The notes: generated from the letters alone by a model not told the origin. A DNA stretch of 64,000 nucleotides from Acidobacteriota bacterium (GCA_019639195.1 JAHBSI010000004.1:1-64000); one strand, 5' to 3'; positions 47,051 through 55,340 are shown, counted from the stretch's first letter. Numbers and translations: made by a program.

Positions 47051-47935
47051 ATGCACGAGGACATCATAAATACGTATCCGGAAGCAGCGGGATTTGACCG
47101 CCGCGAGTTTCTGGTCCGCTCGATCTTTGCCGCGGGGACATTCGCGGCTGCCGTGATGCCGATCGTCGGGCAGACGCGTATCGTCACCGACAACAAGGGC
47201 CTTGTTGAAGGCGAGGTGAAGATACCTGTAAAGGACGGTGAATTGCCCGCGTATCGTGCAATGCCGGAGAAGGGAAAGGACTTTCCGGTCGTCATCGTCG
47301 TGCACGAGATCTTTGGTGTACACGAATGGATACAAGATGTTTGTCGTCGATTCGCAAAGCTCGGGTATATGGCGGTCGCACCGGCGCTCTATGCACGGCT
47401 CGGCGATGTGCATTCGATCAAGGATATGGGCGAACTCAACCGCCAGATCTTCTCGAAGATCCCCGATACCGAATCGATGGCCGATATCGACGCAACTTAC
47501 GCATGGGCTGCAAAGAACAAGGGCAGCAAGAAGAAGATCTCGATCACGGGATTTTGCTGGGGCGGCCGCATCGTTTGGATGTATGCGGCGCACAATCCGA
47601 AACTAAAGGCCGGTGCCGCCTGGTATGGACGCGTCGTTCCGACCGAACGCTCGCCTGTCAACGAGGCTCAGCCGAAGGCGCCCATTGACTTTGCGAAGGA
47701 GATGAAGCCGCCCGTTCTCGGCCTTTACGGCGGGCTCGACAAAGGAATTACGCTTGACGGAGTCCAGCGGATGCAGGACGCGCTCAAGCAGGGAAAGTCC
47801 GGTTCGGAGATCATTGTATTCCCGAATGCAGACCACGGCTTTCATGCGGACTATCGTGCAAGCTACAATAAACAGGCATCGGATGAGGCCTGGGAGAAAC
47901 TGCTCGCGTGGTTCAAGAAACACGGCGCAAGGTAA
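47051..47935 (+). CDS. Dienelactone hydrolase family protein with Tat-like signal
   Basis: 294 residues from ATG 47051, with a GAGG eight bases upstream; a GTG at 47042 is possible. The N-terminus DRREFLVRSIFAAGTFAAAVMP resembles a twin-arginine signal. The alpha/beta hydrolase core has VVIVVHEIFGVHEWIQD, the nucleophile Cys in GFCWGG, GGLDKGI (Asp region) and NADHGFHADYR (His). Substrate unknown; the name is by family. Confidence 0.88.
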   Translation: MHEDIINTYPEAAGFDRREFLVRSIFAAGTFAAAVMPIVGQTRIVTDNKGLVEGEVKIPVKDGELPAYRAMPEKGKDFPVVIVVHEIFGVHEWIQDVCRRFAKLGYMAVAPALYARLGDVHSIKDMGELNRQIFSKIPDTESMADIDATYAWAAKNKGSKKKISITGFCWGGRIVWMYAAHNPKLKAGAAWYGRVVPTERSPVNEAQPKAPIDFAKEMKPPVLGLYGGLDKGITLDGVQRMQDALKQGKSGSEIIVFPNADHGFHADYRASYNKQASDEAWEKLLAWFKKHGAR

Positions 47936-47939
47936 TTGA

Positions 47940-48374
47940 ATGGAAACAGAAAAACTCACGCTTGAATACACACTGCTTTGCGACGACGTCCGTATCGAGA
48001 TGGGCAACAAGATCTCGCTGATGGGCATTTTCCAGAACATTATGGTCGAGAAACTGCCCGTCTCGCTCATCAAATTCGCCGTCATCAACCATTGGCGTGG
48101 CGAGGGAAATCACCGCACGGAGATCCGCATACTCTCGCCGGACAAGAACAACCTCGTCGTCACCTCACAGCCGACGACCATCGAACTCGCACCCGGCGGT
48201 TTTACCGACAACGTAAGCTTTTTTGTGAATGTCGTTTTCCCGGACGCCGGTACCTACTGGATACAGACCGTCGCAAACGAGGTCGTACTCGATGAACTCC
48301 CGCTGATCGTGACCGATCAGGCAAACCTCACCGCTCTCCAACACGCCGAAGAGGTCTCCGAAACTGTGAACTAG
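47940..48374 (+). CDS. DUF6941-like conserved protein
   Basis: 144 residues, starting five bases after the hydrolase. METEKLTLEYTLLCDDVRIEMGNKISLMGIFQN and the closing VNVVFPDAGTYWIQTVANEVVLDELPLIV fit the DUF6941 family of small beta-rich cytoplasmic proteins. Function unknown. Last of the ordinary genes before the unusual fragment array. Confidence 0.75.
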   Translation: METEKLTLEYTLLCDDVRIEMGNKISLMGIFQNIMVEKLPVSLIKFAVINHWRGEGNHRTEIRILSPDKNNLVVTSQPTTIELAPGGFTDNVSFFVNVVFPDAGTYWIQTVANEVVLDELPLIVTDQANLTALQHAEEVSETVN

Positions 48375-48511
48375 CACCGCACGGGCCAAGGAACCGGCTT
48401 TTGGATCTTGCCGCCGCTTGGTTAAGTTTGCGAATCTCCAGATCATCCAGATCGTGGATCAAACCATCTTACCCGCCGTGCGGAACTTTTCGACCCAATA
48501 TTGCATCAAAA

Positions 48512-48541
48512 CGAGTATGCTAGAGCCGACTGGCATACTCG
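48512..48541. repeat. Perfect inverted repeat at the left edge of the fragment array
   Basis: CGAGTATGC (48512-48520), 12-base loop, GCATACTCG (48533-48541). It lies just where the first toxin-like fragment becomes open. The stretch 48375-48511 before it holds no gene that I can support. Confidence 0.55.
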
Positions 48542-48712
48542 ACAGGTGCGGATGCGTTCTATCAGGCGTTTCAGGCCTTGCCGGACCTTGTCAGATTCGA
48601 GCGGCTTGGGGGGAAGATAGGAAAAGGAAGGATCATCACCAACTTGGAAAAATCCCAAATGATGATTCAAAAGTGGATTGCCGCACTCGAGGTTGAGGGA
48701 GCCAAATTATGA
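48524..48712 (+). pseudogene. Remnant of a C-terminal toxin-like module (unit 1)
   Basis: The frame is open from after a TAG at 48521 to a TGA at 48710-48712, with no ATG until the middle. It reads STGADAFYQAFQALPDLVRF ... WIAALEVEGAKL. AFYQAFQALPD is a diverged copy of the junction AFYGGFQGLPD found in the two zincin proteins at 49336 and 51304. The stop overlaps the next start (ATGA). Best explained as the leftover C-terminus of a larger protein whose front has been lost; could still be translated if recombined. Confidence 0.6.
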
Positions 48713-49212
48713 GATTTTTGCGAACAGGGACCGCTATTGTTTTAGCGATACTCTTTGCCCTACCGAGTTTAGGTTTTGCTCAAGCTATAAACTCGGGCAA
48801 GGACATAAGACTTTTGATCGTTCCCCTGGAGACAAGCCGGGAACGAGTTGAAGAGCTTTTAGGTGCACCGATAGCGGGAGACAATATCTACGATACACCT
48901 AAATTCCGAATCACGGTTTGGTATAGCGGAAGATCTAAAAAGAACTCATGTAATTGGGGTGTGCCGGATGGAACGGTCCTTAGAGTCTATGTAAGCCCGA
49001 AGAAACGCCCTTCGCTTTCGGAATTAGGCTTTGAAATGAGTAGCTTTACGAGGCAGAGAACGGAGAACGATGAAGTTTGGGACTACGTTGACGATCTCCA
49101 AGGAATAACTATTGAAGTGTTTAAGGACACTGAAGAAGGGTCTGCCGAACAGGTCATTTTCTTCGACTATTTGGCCCCCAGAAATGAGTTGGACCTGCGT
49201 TGTCCGGAGTAA
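48709..49212 (+). CDS. Exported protein, candidate partner of unit 1
   Basis: 167 residues with a signal peptide ending in LGFAQ. The rest (DIRLLIVPLETSRERVEELLGAP, YDTPKFRITVWYSGRS, VPDGTVLRVYVSPKKRPSLSELGFEM) matches a periplasmic family I have seen in Acidobacteria but cannot name. The start overlaps the stop of the fragment at 48524-48712. By position it could be an immunity protein; this is inference. Confidence 0.7.
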   Translation: MRFLRTGTAIVLAILFALPSLGFAQAINSGKDIRLLIVPLETSRERVEELLGAPIAGDNIYDTPKFRITVWYSGRSKKNSCNWGVPDGTVLRVYVSPKKRPSLSELGFEMSSFTRQRTENDEVWDYVDDLQGITIEVFKDTEEGSAEQVIFFDYLAPRNELDLRCPE

Positions 49213-49252
49213 ACGCGTAGAAAGATACGAAGCGGGCTTTAGGGCCGACTGG

Positions 49253-49430
49253 CGCCGCCCATCGAGCCGCTGCCTCCGACATACGAAGCCTATCTCTTCT
49301 CCGCAAGCGAGCCTGAGTGGCAGTGTAAGGCGCCGATGGCGTTCTACGGAGGGTTTCAGGGGCTGCCGGACCACTGCCAGGACAGGGTGCTTATGAATTT
49401 GGACACTCCGTTGACGGACACGTTCGGCTG
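49253..49430 (+). repeat. Direct repeat copy A (junction region of unit 2)
   Basis: Matches copy B at 51520-51710. Within it, 49339-49380 and 51610-51651 are alike at 40 of 42 bases by eye. It encodes TYEAYLFSASEPEWQC and AFYGGFQGLPDHCQ. A third, weaker copy lies at 48554-48595. Confidence 0.75.
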
Positions 49431-50205
49431 GCATCCCAGCAGCCTTAAGCGAATTGATGGGTTGGTTGATTTTTCGCCCAACTCGCCGAATGGATCGGAC
49501 GGCGGTCTTAGCATAGCAAGCCGAACCATGGGCCGGGCGCTGACGATCTCGCACAAATCCGCTTCGGACGGTGATGGGGCGCCCGACTGCGAAGATAGTG
49601 GTGGCATTATACGAGTTTGCACAAAGGAAAAGGGCTTGGCCGATGCGTCACTTCCATCCGACCTCGCTCAACACCTCGACGCCTCCGCGGGCGATCCGAA
49701 ACTGGGAGGAAATGCGAAGGACCGACGAACACTCAACCTGATCGCAGACAAAGCTATTAATCTGTTAAAGACCAACAAGAAGTGTCGCGACGCGCTTTCG
49801 TCAAAGAGTTTGGACGCTCTTTATGTGCTTGAGCAGTTGAGACCGAACGATCTCTATGAAGATTTCGGTTTGATTAATGCCGGAGATCGCGACGAAGACT
49901 ACCTCGCATGGACGTATTACGGACCGATTCAAGGAGTGACAAGGGGCGCTATTGAGTTTTACAAAGATTTTTTTGACAATGCGGATTCGGCAATGGGAGA
50001 CGGGCTGGTAAGTGACAAGCTGACCTCACTGGAAGATCGGCAAATACTTGTCATATTGCATGAGATCGGTCATGCAAACAGAAAATATGTTCACCCAAAT
50101 GAGATGAATTGGGTGCAAGAACAGGGTGCAAAGCTCATAATCGACTACAAATGGGACAATGCTACCGTAAATCAATTTATTTATGACAACTGCTTCAAGA
50201 AATAG
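49336..50205 (+). CDS. Headless zincin-domain protein (unit 2), RHS-toxin-like C-terminus
   Basis: 289 residues from the first ATG, but the frame and the homology to the unit 3 protein extend back to 49243, where a TAG stops it, with no start codon in between. So the protein looks 5'-truncated. After the AFYGGFQGLPDHCQ junction comes a variable stretch, LPSDLAQHLDASA shared with unit 3, and then a zincin motif HEIGH at residues 242-246. It ends in a unique tail. I infer the metallopeptidase toxin tip of a polymorphic toxin. The next gene begins 23 bases before its stop. Confidence 0.65.
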   Translation: MAFYGGFQGLPDHCQDRVLMNLDTPLTDTFGWHPSSLKRIDGLVDFSPNSPNGSDGGLSIASRTMGRALTISHKSASDGDGAPDCEDSGGIIRVCTKEKGLADASLPSDLAQHLDASAGDPKLGGNAKDRRTLNLIADKAINLLKTNKKCRDALSSKSLDALYVLEQLRPNDLYEDFGLINAGDRDEDYLAWTYYGPIQGVTRGAIEFYKDFFDNADSAMGDGLVSDKLTSLEDRQILVILHEIGHANRKYVHPNEMNWVQEQGAKLIIDYKWDNATVNQFIYDNCFKK

Positions 50206-51283
50206 AAGTGAGGTTTCGCGTGCTCGCGAAGTTCGGAGTCCCACCAGTAAGGCGCTGCTTCTGGGCACCTTAGGCTTCGTTTTTGTTCTATTTGTCTCTC
50301 TCTGTGCTTGTAGTTCTAATGAAAGGGGAAGCAAATCTTATATCCCCGCGCTCGCTAGTGTTTGTATCGTTGATCGAAGCAATATCTGGATCGTCTCGAA
50401 TAAAGGGGAACTTATACACTTGGATAATGGTAGAGTCGCTGAGCCGAAGTTCACCAACGATGTGGTAGCCGTTGAGTTTATCAATAAGGATGTTGGCTGG
50501 ACTCTGATGAGAACCGGTAGATTGTTAAAGACTCGAAACGGGGGAATGGACTGGGAAGAAATCGCAACGGTTCCACCAATCTCAAAGGGTATGCGGACGT
50601 TCTCGTATCCTCTCTACATGAAATTCGCTGATAGAAACATCGGATGGATCGCGGCCTCGACCAACATTCTTCGAACCGATGATGGTGGCCAAACTTGGAA
50701 GGTGTCAAACTTTCCTACTGCGAACATTATAAGCGGAATGACTATCGTAAATCGAAGTGAACTCTGGGCTGTTGCGTACACGGCGAAAGTTTTTCACACG
50801 ACCGATGGTGGTGAGAACTGGGACGTTAAGCAGCTATCGGTTTCCGTACCAGATGAAAGCTACCCGCGGTCGGTCGCGATCGACCAGACCGGACGTGTCT
50901 GGGTCGGCAGTCTGCGTTCCCGTTCCATACTTGATGTTTCGAATGACGGCGGACAAACTTGGAGCGAGAGGGAGTTGCCGGTCGCAGGGGAGATAATTCA
51001 GCTGTCAGCTATTCAGTTTGCGCCGGATGGAACGGGACGAGCTGCCTTTACCCTTATCTCTAAAGGAGATGCTCCAACCCGACTTGTCATTCTTGACAGT
51101 GAGGATAACGGTGAAACTTGGAAAATGCCTCTTGACGCCAAGTTGCCGTTTCGGCCATCTGAAATAAGTTTCGTCAATGCAGCCGAAGGCTATCTTATCG
51201 GAGCTTCTGCTATTGCATTTACTAGCGATGCAGGGGTGACCTGGCAAACTATTTTCAGCATAAACACTGGCTCCAAAGGGTAG
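50183..51283 (+). CDS. YCF48/BNR-repeat lipoprotein, candidate immunity partner of unit 2
   Basis: 366 residues, ATG 23 bases inside the preceding gene. A short basic N-terminus, hydrophobic segment ALLLGTLGFVFVLFVSLCAC with a lipobox-like LCAC, then YCF48 blades (VGWTLMRTGRLLKTRNGGMDW, IGWIAASTNILRTDDGGQTW, KVFHTTDGGENW). Periplasmic, tethered. Overlap with a toxin-like C-terminus suggests coexpression, as for immunity genes; the YCF48 fold is not a known immunity family, so this is a hypothesis. Confidence 0.75.
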   Translation: MTTASRNRSEVSRAREVRSPTSKALLLGTLGFVFVLFVSLCACSSNERGSKSYIPALASVCIVDRSNIWIVSNKGELIHLDNGRVAEPKFTNDVVAVEFINKDVGWTLMRTGRLLKTRNGGMDWEEIATVPPISKGMRTFSYPLYMKFADRNIGWIAASTNILRTDDGGQTWKVSNFPTANIISGMTIVNRSELWAVAYTAKVFHTTDGGENWDVKQLSVSVPDESYPRSVAIDQTGRVWVGSLRSRSILDVSNDGGQTWSERELPVAGEIIQLSAIQFAPDGTGRAAFTLISKGDAPTRLVILDSEDNGETWKMPLDAKLPFRPSEISFVNAAEGYLIGASAIAFTSDAGVTWQTIFSINTGSKG

Positions 51284-51303
51284 CTGCTAGTGTTGCGACG
51301 CTT

Positions 51304-52485
51304 TTGCCGGACGGTACGCCGCTTTTGAGGAAGGTTTATGCAGGTAAGGCAGTGATCGCGGAACTGAGGGGTACGGGAGCGAATTCCTATGATACTGTGA
51401 CGTGGAAGGCGAGCGATCCGGTGACAGGTGCAGGGGTTTCGTATATAAATGACCCAACGGGCTACAAAGGTTATATCACGGAGCTGACCGAGCCGCTTGG
51501 GCAGTCGGTCGAGCTCGAACCGCCGCCCACCGAGCCGCAGCCGCCGACATATGAAGCTTATCTTTTCTCTGCACGAGAAGCAGAGTGGCAGTGCTCGGAT
51601 GAGGCGAAGGCGTTTTACGGAGGGTTTCAGGGCCTGCCGGACCACTGCCAGAACAGGATATTGATGGATCTTAATATCCCGCTGAAAGATACCTTTGGAT
51701 GGAATGCTCCTGGAAGCGATTCGTTCTCGCGGCAAAAGCCTGAAGGTACTGAAGTGAGCGGTCCACCCGTTCTTCGACCGGCGCGCAAGTACAGCAAGGA
51801 GGAGATAGCTGAGTTTCGCCGCCAGGCGGCAGATGGCAGATTCGATAACGAGGCCATCCCCGACCCGTCGATGCCATCGGACCTCGCCCAACGCCTCGAT
51901 GTCTCCGCCGTCGGCGATGAGCCTCCATTATCTAAAAAGGCTGCCGAGCAAATGGTTGCCAAGGCTCTTCCTGTCATGCAAGCTGCATTGGGGAATAGTC
52001 GATGCGCGGATTGGTTACATTCAATACTGATTGCGGTTCTGGAGAAGATGAACGGCGCCAAGTTCGACGAGCATATGGTTGCTTCTCTAAAAGCCACATA
52101 CTCGATGGACTCTTTATACTCGAAAATATCGGAAGCAAAAAAAATATATGAGCCGGCAAAGGACAAAAATGGCGGGACAGTCGCAGAGGCACAGGAGGGC
52201 ACTCAGACGGTCACCTTTTATCGACGTGCGTTTCAAACAAAGGTTGAGAAAGATCTCTCTTTCGATGGATCTGGCTCTGGCTGGAGTGAACTATATGACG
52301 GTGATGTGGCCTTAACACTGATTCACGAGGCTATTCACCTTTGGGGAGCTGGATTCACCGATGAGACGATTGGTGAGATTCTATTGAAACGCAAGGTCTC
52401 TCGTGAGGCTGGTTCGAATGCCATTACAAAGGAAGTCCGGAATAACTGCGGAAATTTTGTAGGGCGGCAGAGGATTGTAGAATGA
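51304..52485 (+). CDS. Zincin-domain protein with RHS-like tail (unit 3)
   Basis: 393 residues, called from TTG 51304 because no ATG occurs in frame for about 120 residues; it is again a 5'-truncated frame. The first ~75 residues (LLRKVYAGKAVIAELRGTG, WKASDPVTGAGVSYIND, LTEPLGQSVELEPPPTEP) resemble the end of RHS-repeat-core proteins. Then come the AFYGGFQGLPDHCQ junction, PSMPSDLAQRLDVSA and a zincin motif HEAIH (residues 341-345). A metallopeptidase toxin tip is my inference; the frame runs out of the upstream gene without a proper start. The next gene overlaps by four bases. Confidence 0.65.
   Translation: MPDGTPLLRKVYAGKAVIAELRGTGANSYDTVTWKASDPVTGAGVSYINDPTGYKGYITELTEPLGQSVELEPPPTEPQPPTYEAYLFSAREAEWQCSDEAKAFYGGFQGLPDHCQNRILMDLNIPLKDTFGWNAPGSDSFSRQKPEGTEVSGPPVLRPARKYSKEEIAEFRRQAADGRFDNEAIPDPSMPSDLAQRLDVSAVGDEPPLSKKAAEQMVAKALPVMQAALGNSRCADWLHSILIAVLEKMNGAKFDEHMVASLKATYSMDSLYSKISEAKKIYEPAKDKNGGTVAEAQEGTQTVTFYRRAFQTKVEKDLSFDGSGSGWSELYDGDVALTLIHEAIHLWGAGFTDETIGEILLKRKVSREAGSNAITKEVRNNCGNFVGRQRIVE
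51520..51710 (+). repeat. Direct repeat copy B (junction region of unit 3)
   Basis: See copy A at 49253-49430. Homology covers PPPTEP..PPTYEAYLF through DTFGW. The repeats lie about 2.27 kb apart in the same orientation, so recombination between them would swap or delete one toxin tip and its partner. Confidence 0.75.
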
Positions 52486-53321
52486 AGAGTCTTATTTACT
52501 GGTTGGTACTTGTCTTGACGAGCCTGGGTGCAGTGGATACCGTTCGTGGCTATTGTATCGATCTGCGGGGTATTAAAGGCGATTTTTATTTGTTTCACAC
52601 GCACAGAACGGGAGGTCAGGAATGGTTTGTAGGTGGTAAGGGCGAGATTTCGTTCTCTTCCGCACAAGGAAAGCTTACATATTTTCTGCCGGACAAGCCT
52701 GACCTTACGGCGGTCTTTGCCTTGGATTCCGATGTATGGGTTGCTGGTGACGATATTTATTATTCAATGAATAAGGGCCAGAGCTGGGTGAAAGAGGCGG
52801 TCGAAGGGAGCGGTTGGGTCACGAGCATCTCGTGTGTGGATTCGAAGACGTGTTGGGCGGTGACGATTGACGGCCACATTCTCAAGTACGACGCAAAGAA
52901 CCAGAGCTGGGCGTCGATCCAGAAGCAGACAAACAATGCACTTTATGCGGTCGAGTTCCGCGACAAGAACGTCGGTTGGGTGAGCGGTGAGGACGGATTG
53001 GTTCTTTTGACCAGTGATGGCGGAAAGACGTGGGAACAGCAGTTTGTCCGTATGCGGCTTTTTCCGGACTCGGACTTTTCCAAATCGTTAATTGATCTGA
53101 GGTATCTTCATATTGAGGCGAACGGGAAGGGCTGGGTCGGAGGCTCAACTGGAGTTGCGTTCACCGAAGATGGCGGTCGGACGTGGCGAAAGTCACACTT
53201 CGATGGTTATATGGCAGGCCTTGTCCGGATGCCGAACGGAAAACTCGTCGCGGTCTCCTTATACTGCGAGAATCTCGAGTCGGACGACGATGGCAGAACA
53301 TGGAAGCCATTCAAGAGGTAA
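52482..53321 (+). CDS. Secreted YCF48/BNR-repeat protein, candidate partner of unit 3
   Basis: 279 residues; start overlaps the zincin stop (ATGA). Signal peptide to about residue 23 (MKSLIYWLVLVLTSLGAVDT). Blades such as SDVWVAGDDIYYSMNKGQSW, VGWVSGEDGLVLLTSDGGKTW and GWVGGSTGVAFTEDGGRTW. It is a shorter relative of the lipoprotein at 50183, without lipobox. Its repeated position behind zincin fragments is the case for a linked function. Confidence 0.78.
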   Translation: MKSLIYWLVLVLTSLGAVDTVRGYCIDLRGIKGDFYLFHTHRTGGQEWFVGGKGEISFSSAQGKLTYFLPDKPDLTAVFALDSDVWVAGDDIYYSMNKGQSWVKEAVEGSGWVTSISCVDSKTCWAVTIDGHILKYDAKNQSWASIQKQTNNALYAVEFRDKNVGWVSGEDGLVLLTSDGGKTWEQQFVRMRLFPDSDFSKSLIDLRYLHIEANGKGWVGGSTGVAFTEDGGRTWRKSHFDGYMAGLVRMPNGKLVAVSLYCENLESDDDGRTWKPFKR

Positions 53322-53322
53322 A

Positions 53323-53490
53323 TTGCGGGGAAGCGTCACTAAACGAGGCAGCGATGACGCGCCCGTAGATCACACGCAAAAGGTTCCTGGGCTCGTAATA
53401 GCGGACAATGGCAACAAGGGATACATTCTCTATTTTTATGGGCCAAAACGCGGTATCTTCAACCTAGGAGTTCCGAAAGCGTGCGAGTGA
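53323..53490 (+). pseudogene. Remnant coding frame (unit 4)
   Basis: Following the YCF48 stop, in another frame, a sequence with coding look runs from TTG 53323 to TGA 53488-53490: GSDDAPVDHTQKVPGL, DNGNKGYILYFYGPKRGIF, LGVPKACE. There is no proper start. It ends 14 bases before the next exported gene and so resembles units 1-3 in layout. No known domain; it may be the last piece of a lost toxin tip. Confidence 0.4.
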
Positions 53491-53504
53491 TCGCGGGAGG
53501 CAAA

Positions 53505-53990
53505 ATGGCAATTAAAATTTGTCTTAGTTTAACGATTGCACTCCTTTCAATACTCTGGTTTGCATCTGGCAATACTTTTCGGTCGCTTGGTCCCGCTGTC
53601 GAGCAAAGTGCTTTGGAGACCATAAATGTTCGCGAAGCCGTAAAAGATCGCAACTCTCTAAACGGAAAGGAAGTTCGGATTCGTGGTAAGGTGACTGGCT
53701 ATCACGAGCTAATGCTTTATGAAGGTGACGAGGATAGACCCGGATATTTACTCCAATTAACGCTCTCACCCGAAACGACGAAAAGTCTTATCTTGATGTC
53801 GCAAGAGGCATATCCGGCGACGAATAACGCTAAGGGCGAGATCGTCGTGATCGGACGCTTCATCAAAGATGGAGGCAAACTTTATACGTATCCATCACGC
53901 GTGATCGAAAGGTCCGACGAGTGCACCGGCTTATCTGCCCTAGCTGTTGATCGTTTGGACGGAAGTTCAATTCTAGAATATGAACCGTAA
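53505..53990 (+). CDS. Exported OB-fold-like protein, partner of unit 4
   Basis: 161 residues from ATG 53505 with CGGGAGG eight bases upstream; a GTG at 53481 is less likely. N-terminal signal/anchor (ICLSLTIALLSILWFASG). SLNGKEVRIRGKVTGYHELMLYEGDED has the look of a small OB-fold. Periplasmic. Unknown family. Context suggests the same partner role as the other exported genes of the array. Confidence 0.72.
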   Translation: MAIKICLSLTIALLSILWFASGNTFRSLGPAVEQSALETINVREAVKDRNSLNGKEVRIRGKVTGYHELMLYEGDEDRPGYLLQLTLSPETTKSLILMSQEAYPATNNAKGEIVVIGRFIKDGGKLYTYPSRVIERSDECTGLSALAVDRLDGSSILEYEP

Positions 53991-54000
53991 GTTGATAACT

Positions 54001-54129
54001 ATGCCGCTATCGATCTTCGACCATATCCAAGGACGAAGCGCCCAAATCCGAGATAAGGTGGCGGTCGATTTTAATGATCTTGTGTTGAGGCATTGCGGCG
54101 TCGGCTTCGAGGGCCAGATGCCGAGATAG
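54001..54129 (+). CDS. 42-residue frame, possible fragment of unit 5
   Basis: MPLSIFDHIQGRSAQIRDKV ... CGVGFEGQMPR, ATG 54001 to TAG 54127-54129, 18 bases before the next exported gene. Coding look is fair (VAVDFNDLVLRHCGV). It is too short for a domain and may be a remnant, a small toxin, or chance. Confidence 0.4.
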   Translation: MPLSIFDHIQGRSAQIRDKVAVDFNDLVLRHCGVGFEGQMPR

Positions 54130-54146
54130 TATCGAAAGTTGTGGAA

Positions 54147-55292
54147 ATGGGAAATAGAAAAAGTAGCGTATCCTTGTTTTTGATAAGAAAAACATTAACA
54201 GGCTCTTTAGGCCTAATCCTTGTGTTTGTATTCGCTTTCGCGAACTGTGGTAGTACGACCAATAGCGCTTTCGTCAGATCTGAGTCGTACGCTCAACAAA
54301 ATCCGGGGCCCGAGCCTGCAGATCATAGCGCTGGCAAAAAGCTGCGACAAATTGCAGTGCCTTTTGATGTTTTCGTTCTCGTCCACGTAAATCAGGACGT
54401 GTGGGCTATAGGCAGAGACAGTTTGGCGGTGCTCGATTCTTCACTGAACGTAAAGCAAACCATTAGTTTAAACGTTGCGGATAGATACTGGCTCGATTCC
54501 GTAACCCCGAATCTCGAGACGCAACATCTAAAACGCCAGTCTTTGGACGGAGTTCTCTTTGAGCCCGCAGTTGGTCGCCTCACAAAGGGAGGTGTATTTG
54601 TCTACGCAGTTGGGGGCGATGCCTCCGAGCAAATTTGGTTATTGAGTACCCAGCCCGGTTCGATCGGTCAATTGACTTGCATTGACGTCGTCTCACGGCC
54701 GAATGTTAAAGACGGCCCTTTACTCGGTTTCGCTGATGCGGCCGCTAATGACTCCGCTATTTTTCTTCCGGCGAAACTGAGGTCGGGGCTGGGCATGTTG
54801 CTCTCTATCGATGTGCCAGCACGGACATTCAAGGTCGTTTGGAAAGAAGATCTCTCGTTTATCAAGTCGGTGCAATTTGCGGGCGACGTTGGCGTCATGA
54901 AAATGCTCGGCGGCGATCTGCTGACGTCAGGCAATGGCGGCACGTCCTGGCAGAAGAGAACCTCACTGCCGGAGAAATTTGCCGAATCGGAACCCGTATT
55001 TCTAAACTCTAACGAGGCATATATATTGAAAGACGGAGCAGTGTACGTGTCCCATGATGGCGGCGAAACTTTCGTCTTATTTGACCAGATCGCGGGCCCG
55101 GTGCGTGATCTTCAGCGTCCGGAGGCCGGCATCGTCATTCAGAATGAGCGAGAATTATTTTACAAATGTAACAGCTGTACGGAGTGGAGATCTTTCGGAG
55201 ATGTGAACCTCGACCCGCATGCCAATTACTACGTATTCGATCAGCGATTGCTTGCGACCAGCCTCGGCAAGCTCTATGTGCTTGATGAATAG
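54147..55292 (+). CDS. YCF48/BNR-like exported protein, partner of unit 5
   Basis: 381 residues from ATG 54147 (MGNRKSSVSLFLIRKTL); the longer frame from 54093 overlaps the preceding fragment. A hydrophobic N-terminus (LGLILVFVFAFANC) with a Cys at an imperfect lipobox. Blades are more diverged than in the other two (KMLGGDLLTSGNGGTSW, YVSHDGGETF). Last gene of the array, ended by the next convergent gene's terminator. Confidence 0.72.
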   Translation: MGNRKSSVSLFLIRKTLTGSLGLILVFVFAFANCGSTTNSAFVRSESYAQQNPGPEPADHSAGKKLRQIAVPFDVFVLVHVNQDVWAIGRDSLAVLDSSLNVKQTISLNVADRYWLDSVTPNLETQHLKRQSLDGVLFEPAVGRLTKGGVFVYAVGGDASEQIWLLSTQPGSIGQLTCIDVVSRPNVKDGPLLGFADAAANDSAIFLPAKLRSGLGMLLSIDVPARTFKVVWKEDLSFIKSVQFAGDVGVMKMLGGDLLTSGNGGTSWQKRTSLPEKFAESEPVFLNSNEAYILKDGAVYVSHDGGETFVLFDQIAGPVRDLQRPEAGIVIQNERELFYKCNSCTEWRSFGDVNLDPHANYYVFDQRLLATSLGKLYVLDE

Positions 55293-55340
55293 CTAAAGGC
55301 GTACGGCTGAGCGGTTTCGTGAACGGAATTTGGTGGTTGA

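Noticed and set aside
46946..47593. Long upstream extension of the small coiled-coil protein frame
   Set aside because: It lies antisense to the dienelactone hydrolase gene and has no membrane or domain logic; the ATG at 46945 with MFTYVF is the natural start.
48165..48446. Minus-strand frame across the DUF6941-like gene end
   Set aside because: Shadow of the plus-strand gene with no start context.
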